From Sphaeroforma sirkka (lineage: Eukaryota > Opisthokonta > Ichthyosporea > Ichthyophonida), in assembly GCA_001586965.3 (NCBI GenBank), contig LUCW03002123.1, forward strand, positions 1 to 36,300: 36,300 nucleotides of DNA. The letters run 5' to 3'. Shown one piece after another: positions 19,471-29,708 of this stretch; positions within the stretch are counted from its first letter, which is position 1, and every line of letters starts with the position of its first letter. The translations under genes were made by a program, and so were the position numbers. Below the pieces are notes generated by a model. It was not told where the DNA came from and ran no database searches. It worked only from the letters and a program-made list of their open reading frames with translations.

Positions 19471-20935
19471 ATCCATCTTCGGTCCGAAAATCCAGATACT
19501 TCAATTCCAATGCGACTTTTCAGGCCGTCGTTGACAATCAAGGCCTCCCTCTGACTAATTAGCAGCCATAGGACGTTTGAACAATGTTTTGACTGGCCTA
19601 GTCAATCCACACAACACGAACATGATGCAGTATCGCGGTTAGGGGTATAGAAGAACGTAATTTGGCGTAGAGAAGGTCGATATGTCAGATTTTCATAGGT
19701 GTGGGCGAGTACAGCGACGACAATGGGCAGATAGAGGTGATCAAGAAAAGCAGGTAGCAATGTAGAATCGACAGTGTCAGGCGACGTAGGATGGAAACGA
19801 GTGAATTATGCGCGCGTGAGACAGGTAGCAATGCAGAAGAGGAGCTAGGCACAGTTTGGGAGAAACTGAGACAGAAAGATTGCGATTTCAACTCGTATTT
19901 TCAACAAATATCAACTACGGGAGCAAGTTTTGGTAATCAATTGGCTAGACGAAAAGACTGGCATGGTTAGAAGATCGATTTTTCGAATGTTGGCCATCGT
20001 TGCATGCGCGAACTTCGATGGTCACGAAAGCATAGGAAAAATATATCACAGGGGGTATCGAACCCACGTCCAACACACAACTAGAAAACATATTTATCGA
20101 TGTTACAAGATAGAATGCATTTTCGTATATATATATATATATACTTAAATTTCCATTCTAGCTAGAGAGAAAGGAAATCAACGTAAGTGAATCAGCCGTA
20201 GGACCAACAAGTAGCATGGTACGGTTGTATGATTGTTGGTGAAAACTAAGGAGAACGAGAACGTTATCACCGACGTATAAGGCGAATCGTCAAGATGCAG
20301 CGGACTCTTGCAAGGAACAGAATGAATAGTACATGCAAAAGTAGACAGCACTTATCAGGCATCGTGCAAGTACACTCAAGTTGGTTTGAATAGGGAATTT
20401 GTTCTTGGTTTTCCAACTTCATAACCGATGTAACTACCTTGGGCTTCAAGGTTATACTTGTGAACCTTGACCTGAACTTCCTGGCTGCAGGCCTCGGGTT
20501 TTGATTGATGTTGGAGTACAGTGGTCCGAAGGTTGGATTAAAGGAGCATTCAGAACGCTAGAACACGACAGGCGGTTGATCATTGAACGCGCTTCGAGTC
20601 TATCAGCAACTCTTAATTACTCCTATAGGCAGAGCAAAGGAGAGCAAAACGAGTACTCATTAACAAAACCAACCCAACCGAAATGATTAGCAATCATTAA
20701 GGAGCAAGGTGTATTCGAGCGCAACGAGTTTTCGGGGACCCGCAAGCAGACCTTGTAGACATCAACATGATTCAATGATAATTAGCTATTTTGGTATCAC
20801 GAGAGGAGAACGGCGGAAGAAAGTGTGTAACACAAATGGCTGAGTTCAACTATTATATAATAGCCGACACTCCTTCAATCTGGACCAACTATTCATCAAC
20901 AACACAAAGCCATACATCGAAGTCTTAACATCAAG
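19471..20935 (+). other. B1 leader between the inverted-repeat arm and gag
   Basis: 19471-19760 is unique in the window and shows no coding signal. From 19761 ('tgtagaatcg') to gag the sequence is a close match to 26415-27625 of B2. It includes a short (TA)n at 20127-20143 and a minus-strand string at about 20065-20050 that fits the Pol III B-box consensus (GGTTCGANNCC). No conserved open frame was seen, so it is probably untranslated leader. Confidence 0.6.
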
Positions 20936-22979
20936 ATGCCTATGCGTCCATCACCCCGTAGCCCTCGACGCACTCGTCGCGACGGCAAAGCAACCCAGAG
21001 ATCCTTGTCAGATTTCGAGCAGACCCACCAAGGAGGCACAGCTTCTTCGCGCCAGACAGTAGCATCGCGTCGAAGAGATGAACAACCGCGATATGAACAG
21101 ACAGACCAAGACGTGCGCCAGGCAGCAAGCAGGCAACATCAGTTGGGGCACGGGTCTCGCTCATCGGCAAGAGGGAGAGCAGATCCAGAAGACAGTGAGG
21201 TGCAATTTGTGATTAGGCATACTAGTCGTTCAAAGTCTGCTGAACCAGCAGCTGAGCGACACAGGGTAGCCAATGTCCGAGGTACTTCGTGCATTCATTC
21301 AGCGGGTGATAGACCCCATTCATGGCAGTCTTTTCACCGAGCACCTGAACGAGATTTCACTCGAAAGCGAACTCGATCGGGGAGTTTCACCAGTGCAAGT
21401 CAGGATTCCCTCGCAGGCAACGGGGACGAGCGACAAGTCCAACGGCATAGCAATATGTCAGGGTGGTCCACGGGCACTCGTCAGCAAAACTCTGACGAAA
21501 TCAGGGGCCGACAGCTAGAGCAATATTTGAGCGACCCACATGGGGATTATCGTAGGGAAGCCGAACGAGAACAACTACGTAGACTATGGGAACTCAGCTG
21601 ACAGCACAGAGACTTCGCGCGATCGATGCAGGATATGCGCAAGGCTAGTTACGTCGACGACGGTAAGCGCAAGTATAGTGACGTCGACGACGGTAAGCGC
21701 AAGTCTAGTGACGTCGACGACGGTATTGTTCATGGCAGCAGAAAACGACCGCACAAAGACGAACAGGCGAGAGAGCCGATCATGACACCAGCGCAGTGGA
21801 ACGAGCATCGCCGAGCCATGTGTCAACGCCTCGAAGGGAAGATAAAGAAACTACGATGTCCCAAGATGTACATTACTAACGTCCACGATCGATACACTGA
21901 AAGGAGCGTTGAATACTCAATTGGAAGTTATCAGGAAGAACAGAGCTCCGGAGCCACGGACATGGCCCGATTGGCCTTTAGACCGTTATCAATTAAGCAG
22001 CACAGCCGATAGAGACACACGAGGGGCGCTAGAAGAGGCACTGAAGAACGCCCATGTCTCAGGACTAGATGAGTCGTGGATGGTACGTTGGTTCTATAAG
22101 GTACTCATGCGTTTTAAGGCAGCAAAGGCCACAATTGACTATCTCCGTGACCACCATAATCAGCTGAGGGTATATCCGGCGGAACAGGTCATAGACCAAA
22201 TCTGTCAACTTGAGAGCACGGCCACCGTAGACCCTACCTTTAAGAAGTTGGCGAAGGGTAATCCCCGCACCAAGGGTGTAGAGTCAGCCAGGGAACATTT
22301 GAACAAGATTGTGGAAGTTCACAAGAGAGCCTGGGAGCGAGCAGATAAGGGCAAGGACTTTCCTAAGCGGTTGCTTAATCACTGTCTCATACAGGCCCTC
22401 GAGGACCTGACAGGTAATATGACGTATGAACGCACGCTACAACACCACATAGGTTGGGACCACCTGGAGACTGAAGACCTTCTCCGCATTTTAAATCCAG
22501 ACATACAAGAAACCGATGCCATCCTCAGACAACGAGTACGGACACAGATGAATGTGGGGGATAGACGTAGACAGTTTCCAGCCCAACAACGAGATCGTAA
22601 TTTGAATACGAATACAGGAGGAGGCAGCACACAACGCACAAGCACGTCTACGACCACCACGTGTTACGCGTGCAGAGCGGATGCCCCACCCAGTTTCAGG
22701 CATATATCATCCTGCAAGCACTACCAGTCGAACAAACGGGTTGGATTCACATCCAACTCGGGCCGAGGATTCAAGCAAGGCGTATCCTTCAATAAGAGTT
22801 TGCCCGCGGTCAGCACCATTACGGCTCTAATAGACTCGGACGACCAGCAAACGAAGCAGGAGGAGACCACGCCTACAGACACACACATTGCTTCCATACT
22901 GGCACACCCAGACGAAATTGAGCAGGGTGAGTTGGAAGAGGATACAACGTGGGGAACCATAGGCAGCGATCATGAATAG
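20936..22979 (+). pseudogene. Element B1 gag (basic N-terminus, capsid, zinc knuckle)
   Basis: ATG at 20936 opens 221 codons, very rich in Arg, Gln and Ser (MPMRPSPRSPRRTRRDGK), ending at TGA 21599-21601 where B2 has CGA (Arg). Next comes a short repeat-encoded stretch (VDDGKRK units, 21647-21725). About 33 bases present in B2 are missing near 21842, which shifts the frame. The 21909-22979 frame (356 codons) follows: a helical probable capsid (LLNHCLIQALEDL, ILNPDIQETDAILRQ) and a knuckle variant CYACRADAPPSFRHISSC (C-x2-C-x9-H-x3-C). It ends at UAG 22977-22979 in frame with pol. Gag forms particles; this copy would give a truncated product. Confidence 0.8.
22977..22979 (+). promoter_or_regulatory. 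In-frame UAG between B1 gag and pol (candidate readthrough site)
   Basis: gag ends GSDHE-TAG and the same frame continues AAC GTA AGG GTG into the protease. B2 keeps the UAG (29706-29708), with GAC GTA AGG following. There is no ATG close by to start pol separately. Confidence 0.6.
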
Positions 22980-25636
22980 AACGTAAGGGTGTCGGATGTA
23001 GATGCAACTTTAGTTTTCCCGTCTAGCACACCTGTGATACTATCGATTAAAGATCCATTACTTTCAACGGACAATCGAGTATTCATATCCATCCTGATTA
23101 ACGGTAAAACATTCAGGGCGTTAGTGGGTTCTGGGGCAAACAGAAGTTGCATTGATTCGACATCCGCACACGATTGGGGATTGCAAATTAAGTCGGCTCC
23201 GGAGGGATCCTATATATACCTAGCTGATCGTAGTCTTCGTACACGGCGAATAGGCTCAACCGTACAAACTCCAGTACGATATGGTCTAGAGCTCACAGAA
23301 CAGTCTTTCGAGCTAATGAATCTACCACCGGCTATCGACGCGATCGTAGGCCAGGATCTTATGCCTGGCTTAGGACTATATGTGGGAGGCCTTCAATCAC
23401 CATTCTCACCCATAGATCCAACGGAGCTAGACAAACTATTGGAACCAATACCGTTGAGACGACCACCAGATTTGACCGAGGAAACCGGTGTTCGCCTGGA
23501 ACTAGACAAGGAACTGAGGGACAATGACGGTATTCGTGAAAAGGACAGGTGCAGACTGGAAGGAGGCGAAGTTAGATTGCCAATGACACCAGGTCAAGCT
23601 GCAAGGATGCGGAAGGCAGTAAGGAACTTTGTAGCAGACAAATGGATACCATGGGTAGATCGACAGGTGCAGAAGTGGATTCAAGATTTGGTCATAGTTC
23701 AAAGAGATACAGCCACTTCCGTCGACTTACCCTTGCTCGCCGTGCCAGAGTATACTCAATCTGAAGAACTAAAGAAAGTGCGAGTGTGTTTGGACCTCAG
23801 AGCGGTGAATGCATTAATACCGGCGGATCAGTTCATTATTCCCCGTATCAACGACATCATTGGTAACATCAAAGGGAAGAGATATTACACGACATTGGAT
23901 CTAACCGCAGCGTACCATCGACTCCCAATTCACCCTGGTTCTCAGTATCTATTCAGTCTCACACATGGCAAAAGCCAGTATTCTTTTACATCAGCGCCAT
24001 TTGGACTACACACACTGACGCAGCAGTTTCAGCGTACACTGAGTGTGATATTGCAAGGACTTCCGGCACACCACTACCTGGACGACATCGTAATAGCAAA
24101 ATATGACTACGAAGAACACGTACGAGTAGTGAAAGAGGTCATTCGGCGGCTGACGTACCACAGTTTCAAGCTAAACCCTTCAAAATGTCATTTTGCAGTC
24201 AAAGAAGTCATGATCCTAGGGAAGCGAGTATCGAAGGCCGGAATTGATATTTGCCATGAAAAGCAGGCCAAGCTCATTGACTGGCCAACCCCGAAGAAGT
24301 ACAAAGACATTGCATCGGCCTTGGGATTAGCCAACTTTCTTCACAAGCACCTACCAAACTTTGCAGAGGTAGTTGCCCCACTCTCCGGGAATTTGTAAGA
24401 CTGAAGCCTAAGGAAATCATTGGAGACAGGTGGGAACAGAGACACCAGCAAGCTTGGGATGCCATGAAGCAAGCCATAGTTGAGGCAGTAGTGTTGAAAT
24501 TTCCCGTCGACGAAGTACCTTTTACAACTCGAAACGGATGCAAGCGACTACGGTATTGGAGGTGCATTGTTCCAGACCATAGAAGGAAAGAAGCAATACC
24601 TAATGTTCTTCAGCAAGACCCTCAACGCAGCACAGCGCAATTACGCAACACCCATGAAGGAATTATTGGCCTTGGTATATGGTCTCACACACTTCCGGGA
24701 TCATCTCGAAGGTCAACGCTTTTCAGTGTTGACTGATCACAAGAACTTTGGTGTATATGAACACACAGCTAAAGCTGAATCGATGCTACAACGATGGCAT
24801 CACATCATAGCGCCTTTCAATTTTACTATCTCGCACATCCCGGGTATAAAGAACGTGTTACCAGACGCGTGGTCTAGGCTTCATGAGGGAACTGTTGAGA
24901 CTGAGGACCCGGAGGTACTATATGCAGAATGTTGGCAACTTTTTCCAGACTACTTTGAGCAAGCGCAACGGATTATGGGTGAGAATAATGTCGATGTCTT
25001 TGCTTCGCATCAGGACCATCATTTGCCACGCTACTACACCGACGATGACAGGGGTGGAGCGTTTGCACATTGTTGGAAGGATATAGACGGATGGATGAAC
25101 CCACCATGGAGATTAATTCATAGAATGTTGCGCAAGATACGATCAGAGAGGGCCACAGCTACGTGTGTGTCTACCGTGGGCGCCCCACGAGCCTTGGTTC
25201 CAGTTATTCAAGTCGCTTCTACAAAGAGACCCAGTATTAGTTCCAAGGACAGCCCACTCCTTCCTCAAATACGGAAAGTATGCGAGTGGCAAGGCACCAT
25301 GGGGTCACACAGTCATTGCCAGAGTAGGTCCACGCAATGGTTACAGCCTTCCAGCGACGTTTTCAGCACGTTTGGGATATGCAGAACCGTCCTCAGTATC
25401 GAAAGTCACCCCATTAGATACGTCTCGGCTAGTATCGATCGCTATCTCGGAAGTAGCCATGACGGATTCTCCAGATGAGGAAGAGATAAGCCGTCGCACA
25501 CAGCTCACCTTGTGTCAGCATGAGATTGGGCATCATAGAGCAGAAGATACAGTTGCTCAACTACAGCAGAACGGACATTTGTGGCCTAACGCTCTGGAAC
25601 TTGCACAAACAGTTAGGAGAAACTGTCGCACATGGA
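22980..25636 (+). pseudogene. Element B1 pol: protease, RT, RNase H, methyltransferase-like domain, truncated integrase
   Basis: The frame from the UAG to 24398 holds the protease (FRALVGSGANRSCIDS; catalytic Asp replaced by Gly at 23127-23129) and RT (VRVCLDLRAVN, TLDLTAAYHR, APFGLHT, HHYLDD with Asp codons from 24081). Indels near 24390 and 24540 break the link to RNase H. 24567-25190 encodes RNase H (SKTLNAAQRNYAT, TDHK, ISHIPGIKNVLPDAWSR) and the extra domain (VDVFASHQDHH; WMNPPWRLI). After a break near 25170 come PWFQLFKSLLQRDP and APWGHTVIARVGP, then the integrase zinc-finger histidines (HEIGHHRAEDT). Homology to B2 stops within the CxxC pair at 25636. The integrase core is absent, so this copy could not integrate itself. 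Confidence 0.9.
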
Positions 25637-25932
25637 TGGATTAAAAAAATCATAAGAAGAATGAATGGTTGTTGGGAAATGGTCGGATGACTAATTAATC
25701 TATAAAAATTTAGAAATAAAAATGCTAAAAATTGCATATATTACTAATCACTCCAATTTGCTCTAGATTTAAAATAATTTTAAAAATATGCATAAAATAT
25801 CTAATATATATATATATATAAATCACGCAAGTGTATCAAACCGAGCAAAACGGATATATATATAATTATATATATATATATATATTTTTTTTTTTTTAAT
25901 TAAAATTAGTAGCATTCGACCGGATGGTCGGA

Positions 25933-25968
<36 letters not shown>

Positions 25969-26414
25969 GAAAAAAAAAGAAGAAGAAATAAAATGCTCAT
26001 CAGCTAAATAAAATGGGCACCTGTTAATTTCTGTATATATTACTAATCACTCCAATTTTCTCTAGATTTATAATAATAATAAAATCTGCATGATGTATAT
26101 ATATATATATGAAAATCACGCAAACGTATCAAACCGAGCAAAACGGAAGGTGGGGATTTCTTTTCACTTATCTGTGCTCGGAAGACTTTGCTCCTGTCGT
26201 AGTTTGCAAGCTCCTTTCGGCTATCCGGTTCTGAGGGGAGATCAACTCCCTGTGCTCGGAAGACTTTGCTCCTGTCGTACTTTACAAGCTCCTTTCAGCT
26301 ACCCGGTTCTGAGGGAGATCAACTCCTGTAATTCGTCAATAAAATGAACTTCTCCGTCCACTATTATCCTCGAGATAAAATCGAATAATACACCTAAAGT
26401 AACTAGTCGTAAAA
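25637..26414 (-). repeat. Inverted copy of the B leader (right arm of inverted repeat)
   Basis: It is the reverse complement of 18648-19470, including both (TA)n positions and the 'gagcaaattggagtg' blocks. It replaces the rest of B1 integrase on one side and adjoins B2 leader on the other. At the right join the sequence TGTAG (26415-26419) is both the complement of the B LTR end and the first bases of the B2 match, so the join lies in a 5-base overlap. It shows no coding capacity. Confidence 0.85.
26173..26326. repeat. Tandem duplication of a 76-78-bp unit
   Basis: Units 26173-26250 and 26251-26326 both begin 'tgtgctcggaagactttg' and end 'gagatcaactcc'. The left arm (about 18739-18826) has a single unit, so the duplication arose after or during formation of the right arm. 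Confidence 0.85.
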
Positions 26415-26812
26415 TGTAGAATCGACAGTGTCAGGCGACGTAGAATGGAAACGGATGTGAATTAAGCGCGTGAGACAGTGTAGCAATGCAGAAGAGGAGC
26501 TAGGCACAGTTTGGGAGAAACTGAGACAGAAAAAATGCGATTTCAACTCGTATTTTCAACAAATATCAACTACGTAGGAGCAAGTTTTGGTAATCAATTG
26601 GCTAGACGAAAAGACTGGCATGGTTAGAAGATCGATTTTTCGAAAATATCACGGTGATAGAGTCGAATGTTCGCCATCGTTGCATGCGCGCGAACTTCGA
26701 TGATGGTCACGAAAAGCATAGGAAAAAATATATCACGGGGGGTATCGAACCCACGACCAACACACAACTACACAGCCATATTTACCGATGTTACAAGACA
26801 GAATACATTTTC

Positions 26813-26844
<32 letters not shown>

Positions 26845-27625
26845 TTAAATTTCCATTCTAGAGAAAGGAAGTCAACGTAAGTGAATCAGCCGTAAGGACC
26901 AACATAGCCTGGTACGGTTGTATAATTGTTGGTGAAAACTAAGGAGAACGTTATCACCGACGTATAAGGGAATCATATACAAGATGCAGCGGACTCTTGC
27001 AAAGTACAGAAGAAATAGTACATGCAAAAGTAGACAGCACTTATCAGGCATCGTGCAAGTACACTCAAGTTGGTTTGAATAAAGAATTTGTTTTTTGGTT
27101 TTCCAACTTCATAACCGATGTAACTACCTTGGGCTTCAAGGCTATTCTTGGAAACCTTGACCTGAACTTCCTGGCTGCAGGCCTCGGATTTGATTGATGT
27201 TGAAGTACACAGTGGTCCGAAGGTTGGATTAAAGGAGCATTCAGAACGCTAGAACACGACAGGCGGTTGATCATTGAACACGCTTCGAGTCTATCAGCAA
27301 CTCTTAATTACTCCTATAGACAAAGCAAAGGAGAGCAAAACGAGTACTCATTAACAAAACCAACCCAAACAAAATGATTAGCAATCATCAAGGAGCAAGG
27401 TGTATTTGAGCGCAACGAGTTTTCGGGGACCCGCAAGCAGACCTTGTAGACATCAACATGATTCAATGATAATAGCTATTTTGGTATCACGAGAGGAGAA
27501 CGGCGGAAGAAAGTGTGCAACACAAATGGCTGAAGTCAACTATTATATAATAGCCGACACTCCTTCAATCTGGACCAACTATTCATCAACAACACAAAGC
27601 CATACATCGAAGTCTTAACATCAAG
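26415..27625 (+). other. B2 leader before gag
   Basis: Close match to 19761-20935 of B1. It holds (TA)n at about 26814-26843 and the minus-strand B-box-like string near 26752-26738, here with a T run downstream on that strand. There is no LTR of its own at the left edge; it abuts the inverted leader. No conserved coding frame is visible. Confidence 0.65.
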
Positions 27626-29708
27626 ATGCCTATGCGTCCAACACCCCGTAGCCCTCGACGCACTCGTCGCGACGGTAAAGCAACCCAGAGATCTTTGTCA
27701 GATTTCGAGCAGACCCACCAAGGAGGCACAGCTTCTTCGCGCCAGACAGTAGCATCGCGTCGAAGAGATGAACAACCGCGACATGATGAACAGACAGACC
27801 AAGACGTGGGCCAGGCAGCAAGTAGGCGACATCAGTTGGGGCACGGGTCTCGCTTATCGGCAAGATGGAGAGCAGATCCAGAAGACAGTGAGGTGCAATT
27901 TGTGATTAGGCATACTAGTCGTTCAAAGTCTGCTGAACCAGCAGCTGAGCGACACACAGGGTAGCCAATGTCCGAGGTACTTCGGGCATTCATTCAGCGG
28001 GTGATAGACCGCATTCATGGCAGCCTTTTCACCGAGCACCTGAACGAGATTTCACTCGAAAGCGAACTCGATCGGGGAGTTTTACCAGTGCAAGTCAGGA
28101 TTCCCTCGCAGGCAACGGGGATGAGCGACAAGTCCAACGGCATAGAAATATGTCAGGGTGGGCCACGGGCACTCGTCAGCAAAACTCTGACGAAATCAGG
28201 GGCCGACAGCTAGAGCAATATTTGAGCGACCCACATGGGGATTATCGTAGGGAAGCCGAACGAAAACAACTACGTAGACGATGGGAACTCAGCCGACAGC
28301 ACCGAGACTTCGCGCGATCGATACAGGATATGCGCAAGGCTAGTTACGTTGACGACGGTAAGCGCAAGTATAGTGACGTCGACGACGGTAAGCAAGTCTA
28401 GTGATGTCGACGACGGTAATGTTCATGGCAGCAGAAAACGACCGCACAAAGACGAACAGGCGAGAGACCGCCGATCATGACACCAGCGCAGTGGAACGAG
28501 CATCGCCGAGCCATGTGTCAACGCCTCGAAGGGAAGATATCCTTCTTTGTGGATGAACTTTGTCGAGCACAGGAAACTACGATGTCCCAAGATGTACATT
28601 ACTAACGTCCACGATCGATACACGTTGAAAGGAGCGTTGAATACTCAATTGGAAGCTATCAGGAAGAACAGAGCTCGGAGCCACGGACATGGCCCGATTG
28701 GCCTTTAGACCGTTATCAATTAAGCAGCACAGCCGATAGAGACACACGAGGGGCGCTAGAAGAGGCACTGAAGAACGCCCATGTCTCAGGACTAGATGAG
28801 TCGTGGATGGTACGTTGGTTCTATAAGGTACTCATACATTTTAAGGCAGCAAAGGCCACAATTGACTATCTCCGTGACAACCATAATGAGCTGAGGGTAT
28901 ATCGGCGGAACAGGTCATAGACCAAATCTGTCAACATGAGAGGCAAGGCCACCGTAGACCCTACCTTTAAGAAGTTGGCGAAGGGTAATCCCCGCACCAA
29001 GGGTGTAGAGTCAGCCCAGGAACATTTGAACAAGATTGTGGAAGTTCACAAGAGAGCCTGGGAGCGAGCAGATAAGGGCAAGGACTTTCCTAAGCGGTTG
29101 CTTAATCACTGCCTCATACAGGCCCTCGAGGACCTGACAGGTAATATGACGTATGAACGCACGCTACAACACCACATAGGTTGGGACCACCTGGAGACTG
29201 AAGACCTTCTCCGCATTTTAAATCCAGACATACAAGAAACCGATGCCATCCTCAGACAACGGGGACGGACACAGATGAATGTGGGGGATGAGGCGTAGAC
29301 AGTTTCCAGCCCAACAACGAGATCGTAATTTGAATACGAATACAGGAGGAGGCAGCACACAACGCACAAGCACGTCTACGACCACCACGTGTTACGCGTG
29401 CAGAGCGGGTGCCCCACCCAGTTTCAGGCATATATCATCCTGCAAGCACTACCAGTCGAACAAAAAGGGTTGGATTCACATCCAGCTCGGGCCGAGGATT
29501 TAAGCAAGGCGTATCCTTCGATAAGAGTTTGCCCGCGGTCAACACCATTACGGCTCTAACAGACTCGGACGACCAGCAAACGGAGCAGGAGGAGACCACG
29601 CCTACAGACACACACATTGCTTCCATACTGGCACACCCAGACGAAATCGAACAGGGTGAGTTAGAAGAGGATGCAACGTGGGAAACCATAGGCAGCGATC
29701 AGGAATAG
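27626..29708 (+). pseudogene. Element B2 gag, several frameshifts
   Basis: ATG at 27626 gives 112 codons nearly identical to B1 gag before a small insertion near 27955 shifts the frame. The protein resumes in 28150-28401 (WATGTRQQNSDEIRGRQ and VDDGKRK units), where the Arg codon that is a stop in B1 is intact. 28936-29298 encodes capsid (KRLLNHCLIQALEDL). 29279-29503 and 29409-29708 carry the knuckle variant (CYACRAGAPPSFRHISSC) and the acidic end. Near 28537 this copy keeps about 33 bases lost from B1. It ends at the UAG shared with B1, followed in frame by pol. Confidence 0.8.
29706..29708 (+). promoter_or_regulatory. In-frame UAG between B2 gag and pol (candidate readthrough site)
   Basis: GAA-TAG-GAC GTA AGG, same frame and position as in B1, conserved although the surrounding genes carry many indels. 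Confidence 0.6.
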
